Source of the DNA: Adiantum capillus-veneris
Lineage: Eukaryota; Streptophyta; Polypodiopsida; Polypodiales; Pteridaceae
Direction: 5' to 3'
Assembly (NCBI GenBank): GCA_014529385.2
Contig: CM043962.1
Span: forward strand, 43,711,598-43,775,597
DNA length: 64,000 bases
Part shown: positions 62,762 to 64,000 of the stretch, piece after piece
Layout: the number at the start of each line of letters is the position of its first letter
Position numbering within the stretch: the stretch's first letter is position 1
The notes under the pieces: generated by a model
Databases searched by the model: none
Told to the model about the DNA's origin: nothing
Seen by the model: only the letters and a program-made list of their open reading frames with translations
Made by a program: the position numbers and the translations under genes

Positions 62762-63123
62762 CTAATGCTCGAAGTCCCACCACAATCGGTGTGCAAGCAG
62801 CATGTCCTCTGGTTGTATCATCACTCTGTTTGCATGTATGGCGCAGAGGTTAGTATCTTCCAACACAAAGATGATGTGGGACTCTATGGCTTCTTGAATA
62901 GCCTCCGCGCCATTGCTTGCATTCTGTATTGATTGCCATAGATTTGGAGCACCTCCTTCACCGTGCAAGAAAAGGGGGCTCGTCGAATTAGAAGCTGGAT
63001 TGTCTTCTCGTAGTGCTGGATTTTTGCAAATGTCCTTGCTATTTTGTGACGCCATTGAGGTTGTTTAGGGGGATCTTGACGTTTGCTGGTGGGTGGCGTT
63101 TGGCCTTCCCGAATTTTTTTGAT
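62762..63123 (-). pseudogene. Divergent histone H3-fold sequence (H3 variant or CENH3-like), frameshifted
   Basis: Minus strand. Frame 63123-62884 gives a basic stretch, then ARTFAKIQHYEKTIQ (H3 alphaN: ALREIRKYQKST) and LLIRRAPFSCTVKEVLQ (H3 alpha1: LLIRKLPFQRLVREIAQ). After a one-base shift near 62905-62915, frame B to 62762 gives EAIQEAIESHIIFVLEDTNL, then CAIHANRV (alpha2: ALQEA...FEDTNLCAIHAKRV) and QPEDMLLAHRL (alpha3: PKDIQLARRI). All helices of the fold are present in order. APF and TVKE in helix 1 recall CENH3; EDTNLCAIHA recalls canonical H3. The final residues (WWDFEH) differ from both. As it stands, no single ATG-to-stop frame covers the fold. H3 proteins pack DNA in the nucleosome; CENH3 marks centromeres. 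Confidence 0.72.
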
Positions 63124-63490
63124 TTACACCTATTTTACATGCTTTGGCGTTGGATCTACCGCCTCTTCTGACTCATCCTCTCTCCTTGCCTCTCGATCTT
63201 GTGCTGTAGGGAGATCTCCCCGGCCACGGGGTAGGGTCTTTCCCTCACTAGCACCCGATGTGTGCGTGATATCTGAGCACACTACCATGGTGGATCTATC
63301 TCTAACTCAATATCTGTATGGACCACTCGAGCTCTAGATGGTCCTGCTTGTGATTGGTGGTGCGGCGGCTGCTCCTTGTCAGACTCTGATGTTTGACGGT
63401 CCTCCTCTTCTCACCAGCACTCGTCCGTTGCTTAGCTCTACGTTGTGGCATCTTCTGTTGTGCACGGGATGAATCTTCTGCCCGCAATGA
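63124..63490 (-). pseudogene. Possible N-terminal tail region of the H3-like sequence
   Basis: Two basic or charged minus-strand stretches: 63487-63302 with MPQRRAKQRTSAGEKRR (ATG at about 63451) and a further open stretch about 63275-63130 with GKTLPRGRGDLPTAQDREAR. Stops or introns separate them from the fold. Long, variable basic tails are typical of CENH3, but similarity here is too weak to prove the link. Confidence 0.3.
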
Positions 63491-64000
63491 CTCTTAGGCC
63501 GGACTACCATGCCCACTACTCGAAGAGTGCCTAGAAGGGCCAGGTGTTTGCGGCCTTTCCTTGTGCCTTTAAGCCACGTCGGGTTCTCACATCCTTGACG
63601 AGTGTTTCTGTTGGCAGGCGGATGCTCTTTGGGTGTTTGTTTGGTGCGCGCTATTGGGTATGGTAAGAGCTCCCCTGTGATGAAGAAAAAAGTGGTTTAT
63701 GAGTGGATCTAATATGTATAAGGGCTCATTTTAAAAGAGCCCAATTTAAAAGGACCCGTTCATACTAATTTTTGCAAAAAACTATCATTTTGTAAAAGGA
63801 TGCATCAAACTCTATAAAAAAAAATGTAAAGAAGAGTTGGACCCTGCGTTCACATGTAGTCACTAGCGCAGAATCCACCTTGATTGTTGTCACACTCTGC
63901 ATTGGCGCCATGCACCATGCTTGGTGGGACTTAACGACATTTGCCACTTGATGCTGTGCTCTTGACGACTCAATTTGTGCACTTCCCTAGCAATATTGGA
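63491..64000. other. Right end of window
   Basis: No ORF or transposon motif recognised; a short A run at about 63818-63826. If the H3-like locus was a gene, its promoter would lie here on the minus strand. Confidence 0.3.

Overview
The window is eukaryotic nuclear DNA from a land plant. It has one large intron-poor pentatricopeptide-repeat (PPR) gene of the PLS class, plant-type Ty3/gypsy chromoviruses with initiator-Met-tRNA primer sites, plant L1-type LINEs with a C-terminal zinc region, and a Helitron. The wording of the PPR repeats, with AEHG and ALKAC blocks in nearly every triplet, resembles PPR families of ferns and other seed-free vascular plants; a fern is my best guess, from inference only. 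No bacterial operon, CRISPR array, rRNA or intact tRNA gene was seen.

Layout. 1-6920: minus-strand gag-protease part of a Ty3-like element (RT1), whose 5' LTR (6324-6920) lies inside a LINE reverse transcriptase (LINE-A, 6921-8385). 8750-11692: the PPR gene, the only long intact gene. 12278-23290: minus-strand chromovirus (RT2), apparently a recombinant missing its RT core and split by a complete gag-only element (RT3, 17841-23146) with a perfect 5-bp target duplication. 23291-30622: plus-strand chromovirus (RT4), all domains present but broken by stops, with a tandem partial LTR at its 5' end. 30898-35764: non-autonomous LTR element (RT5) whose 3' LTR carries a 5'-truncated LINE (LINE-B) flanked by a 15-bp target duplication.

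35859-40400: an old gypsy remnant (RT6) whose integrase is cut by a 1.7-kb Helitron. 40600-49795: a LINE (LINE-C) cut by a second copy of the RT3 family (RT7), whose 5' LTR is itself split by a 1.7-kb unidentified insert. 50537-57000: nearly full-length but decayed LINE-D. 57402-61660: exons of one or more unrecognised host-like genes, damaged, with an internally deleted LINE-E between them. 61951-62724: two tandem units, each with a long hairpin. 62762-63123: a frameshifted, strongly divergent histone H3-fold sequence on the minus strand, with CENH3-like features in helix 1. Whether it is a CENH3 relic, a decayed H3 or something else cannot be decided here.

Overall this is a heavily nested transposon region with one probable functional gene. 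The order of insertion can be read at several places (RT1 into LINE-A, RT3 into RT2, LINE-B into RT5, Helitron into RT6, RT7 into LINE-C). The observations most worth following are the H3-like locus, the unidentified genes beside it, the Helitron, the gag-only element family and the recombinant chromovirus.
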